DNA from: an uncultured Endozoicomonas sp.
GTDB taxonomy: Bacteria > Pseudomonadota > Gammaproteobacteria > Pseudomonadales > Endozoicomonadaceae
DNA: 64,000 bases
Direction of reading: 5' to 3'
Assembly: GCF_947495845.1 (NCBI RefSeq)
Contig: NZ_CANMAO010000001.1
Location: 248,001 to 312,000 of the forward strand
Shown: piece after piece, positions 63,109 through 64,000 of the stretch
How the letters are laid out: every line of letters begins with the position of its first letter
How positions within the stretch are numbered: the stretch's first letter is position 1
The notes under the pieces: generated by a model
Databases searched by the model: none
Seen by the model: the letters and a program-made list of their open reading frames with translations, nothing else
What the model was told of the DNA's origin: nothing
Position numbers and translations under genes: made by a program

Positions 63109-64000
63109 ATGTCTGGTGAAAATGCTCAGCCAAACAGCGAAGCGAAAAAGCTGGGGATGATCGGAGCGACGTTTCTCATCATTTCCAGCCTTGCCGGCAG
63201 CGGTGTGATCGCACTACCGCAACAATTGGCTTTTACCGGTTCTATAACACTGGTGTCGTTTATTTTGGTCACCATCGGTGCATTATTTCTAACGCTGGTT
63301 TATGTGCGGGCAGGGGATAGGTTTGACGATCCCAGTCCGACGGCGCTGGCAACGTCGATCAGTCCGATTATTGGTGCCCAGTGTGGGTTCTTTTATGTCT
63401 ATGGCAACCTGATTTCCAATGTGTCGATTCTTATAGCAGGGCTTGGTTACCTGGCCATGTTTATCCCTGAATTGAATGATCCGATTGTGCTTGGGGTGAC
63501 GATTATTGTTTTGATCTGGGTATTTGTGGCGTTGTCCTTGCGGGGCATCGGCATCATCTCCCAAGTGGTATCCATTACCGTTACTCTGTTGTTAATTGCG
63601 GTGGCTTTGACCAGTGTCTTAGGGTGGTTTGAGTTCAACCCCGGGCAGTTTAAACAGAACTGGAATGTGTCGGGAGAAGGGGATGGCTCTGCCATCATGG
63701 CCGGTTTTGCCATTCTCATTTTTTCTTATGTGGGCGTAGAGAGTGTGGCCACCAATGCAGCCCAAATCAAAAATCCTCATAAAGTGGTGCCTGTTGCGAC
63801 TATTATCGGTTTTTTAGTGGTGGCTGTGTTTTACATTCTTTCCACCACCGTGATGGAGGGCATGTTTTCTGCCAAAGATATTCAGGAAGCGCCCGCCTCT
63901 TTTGCTTTGTCCATGGAGAAAATCACCCACTCTCCGTCCGTTGGGCAGATTGTGTCTCTGGTGATGTCTGTGGCTTGTATAGCCAGTTTTATTGTCTGGG
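63109..64000 (+). CDS. adiC: APC-family amino acid/amine antiporter, N-terminal part
   Basis: The frame opens at an ATG eight bases after GGAGGG and runs off the window after 297 codons. The membrane protein shows AdiC-like segments: 'SSLAGSGVIALPQQLAFTG' (substrate-binding GSG), 'VTIGALFLTLVYVRAGD', 'FSYVGVESVATNAAQIKNP' and 'VFYILSTTVMEGM'. AdiC exchanges external arginine for internal agmatine, completing the decarboxylase cycle encoded just upstream. CadB- or PotE-like exchange is the alternative. Confidence 0.85.
   Translation, partial: MSGENAQPNSEAKKLGMIGATFLIISSLAGSGVIALPQQLAFTGSITLVSFILVTIGALFLTLVYVRAGDRFDDPSPTALATSISPIIGAQCGFFYVYGNLISNVSILIAGLGYLAMFIPELNDPIVLGVTIIVLIWVFVALSLRGIGIISQVVSITVTLLLIAVALTSVLGWFEFNPGQFKQNWNVSGEGDGSAIMAGFAILIFSYVGVESVATNAAQIKNPHKVVPVATIIGFLVVAVFYILSTTVMEGMFSAKDIQEAPASFALSMEKITHSPSVGQIVSLVMSVACIASFIVW

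Overview
This 64 kb chromosomal window is dense, moderately AT-leaning gammaproteobacterial DNA. Several traits occur together: an FleQ/FleN/FliA flagellar control set, FadD, HrpA, a complete liu leucine-catabolism operon, a chlamydial-type V-ATPase operon, and secreted or eukaryote-like proteins. These suggest an animal-associated Oceanospirillales member of the Endozoicomonas type. That placement is inferred from gene content, not from rRNA, and no rRNA or tRNA gene was seen.

Layout. 1-5.7 kb: the 3' end of an FGGY kinase, a PhoPQ-like two-component system with a lipoprotein, a small outer-membrane barrel and an alpha/beta hydrolase. 6-13.3 kb: fadD, hrpA and a porin. 13.4-17.7 kb: fleQ, fleN, fliA and a rhodanese-fold protein without its catalytic cysteine. 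17.8-25 kb: rluE, an anion symporter, a DUF2788 protein, two genes behind a sigma-28-like promoter, yjaG, an exported protein, a protein whose C-terminal half matches the RhoGAP fold pattern (arginine finger, Lys and Asn at canonical spacing), and efpL. About 25.1-31.8 kb: a compact mobile element with a large serine integrase, a serine resolvase carrying an extra N-terminal region, a cluster of ATGACAC sites, a long direct repeat, and several unrecognised genes. 31.8-35.3 kb: DUF3301, a hemerythrin-like protein, a GST and an SMP-30-like protein. 35.4-44.4 kb: aacS-liuE-liuD-liuC-liuB-liuA-liuR, with a LiuR operator in front. 44.5-47 kb: a polar amino-acid ABC transporter. 47.5-50 kb: a membrane-anchored P-domain-like protein and an unknown membrane protein. 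50-58 kb: the V-ATPase operon B-D-I-K-E-DUF2764-A. 58.4-64 kb: ornithine carbamoyltransferase, a nitroreductase, and an arginine-type decarboxylase followed by its antiporter (cut by the window end).

How it works together. The liu operon and aacS convert isovaleryl-CoA to acetoacetate and acetyl-CoA. The V-ATPase c-ring protein keeps residues matching the Na+ ligands of Enterococcus NtpK, so sodium coupling is plausible. The decarboxylase/antiporter pair is a typical proton-consuming acid-resistance module. The RhoGAP-like and P-domain-like proteins, and perhaps the sigma-28-promoted pair, are the best host-interaction candidates.

The intergenic regions are rich in palindromic repeats. They include an ERIC sequence, a REP-type repeat nested in an inverted repeat, a MITE-like element, and two related foldback elements on either side of argF. 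One of these is a 259 bp three-way-junction structure.
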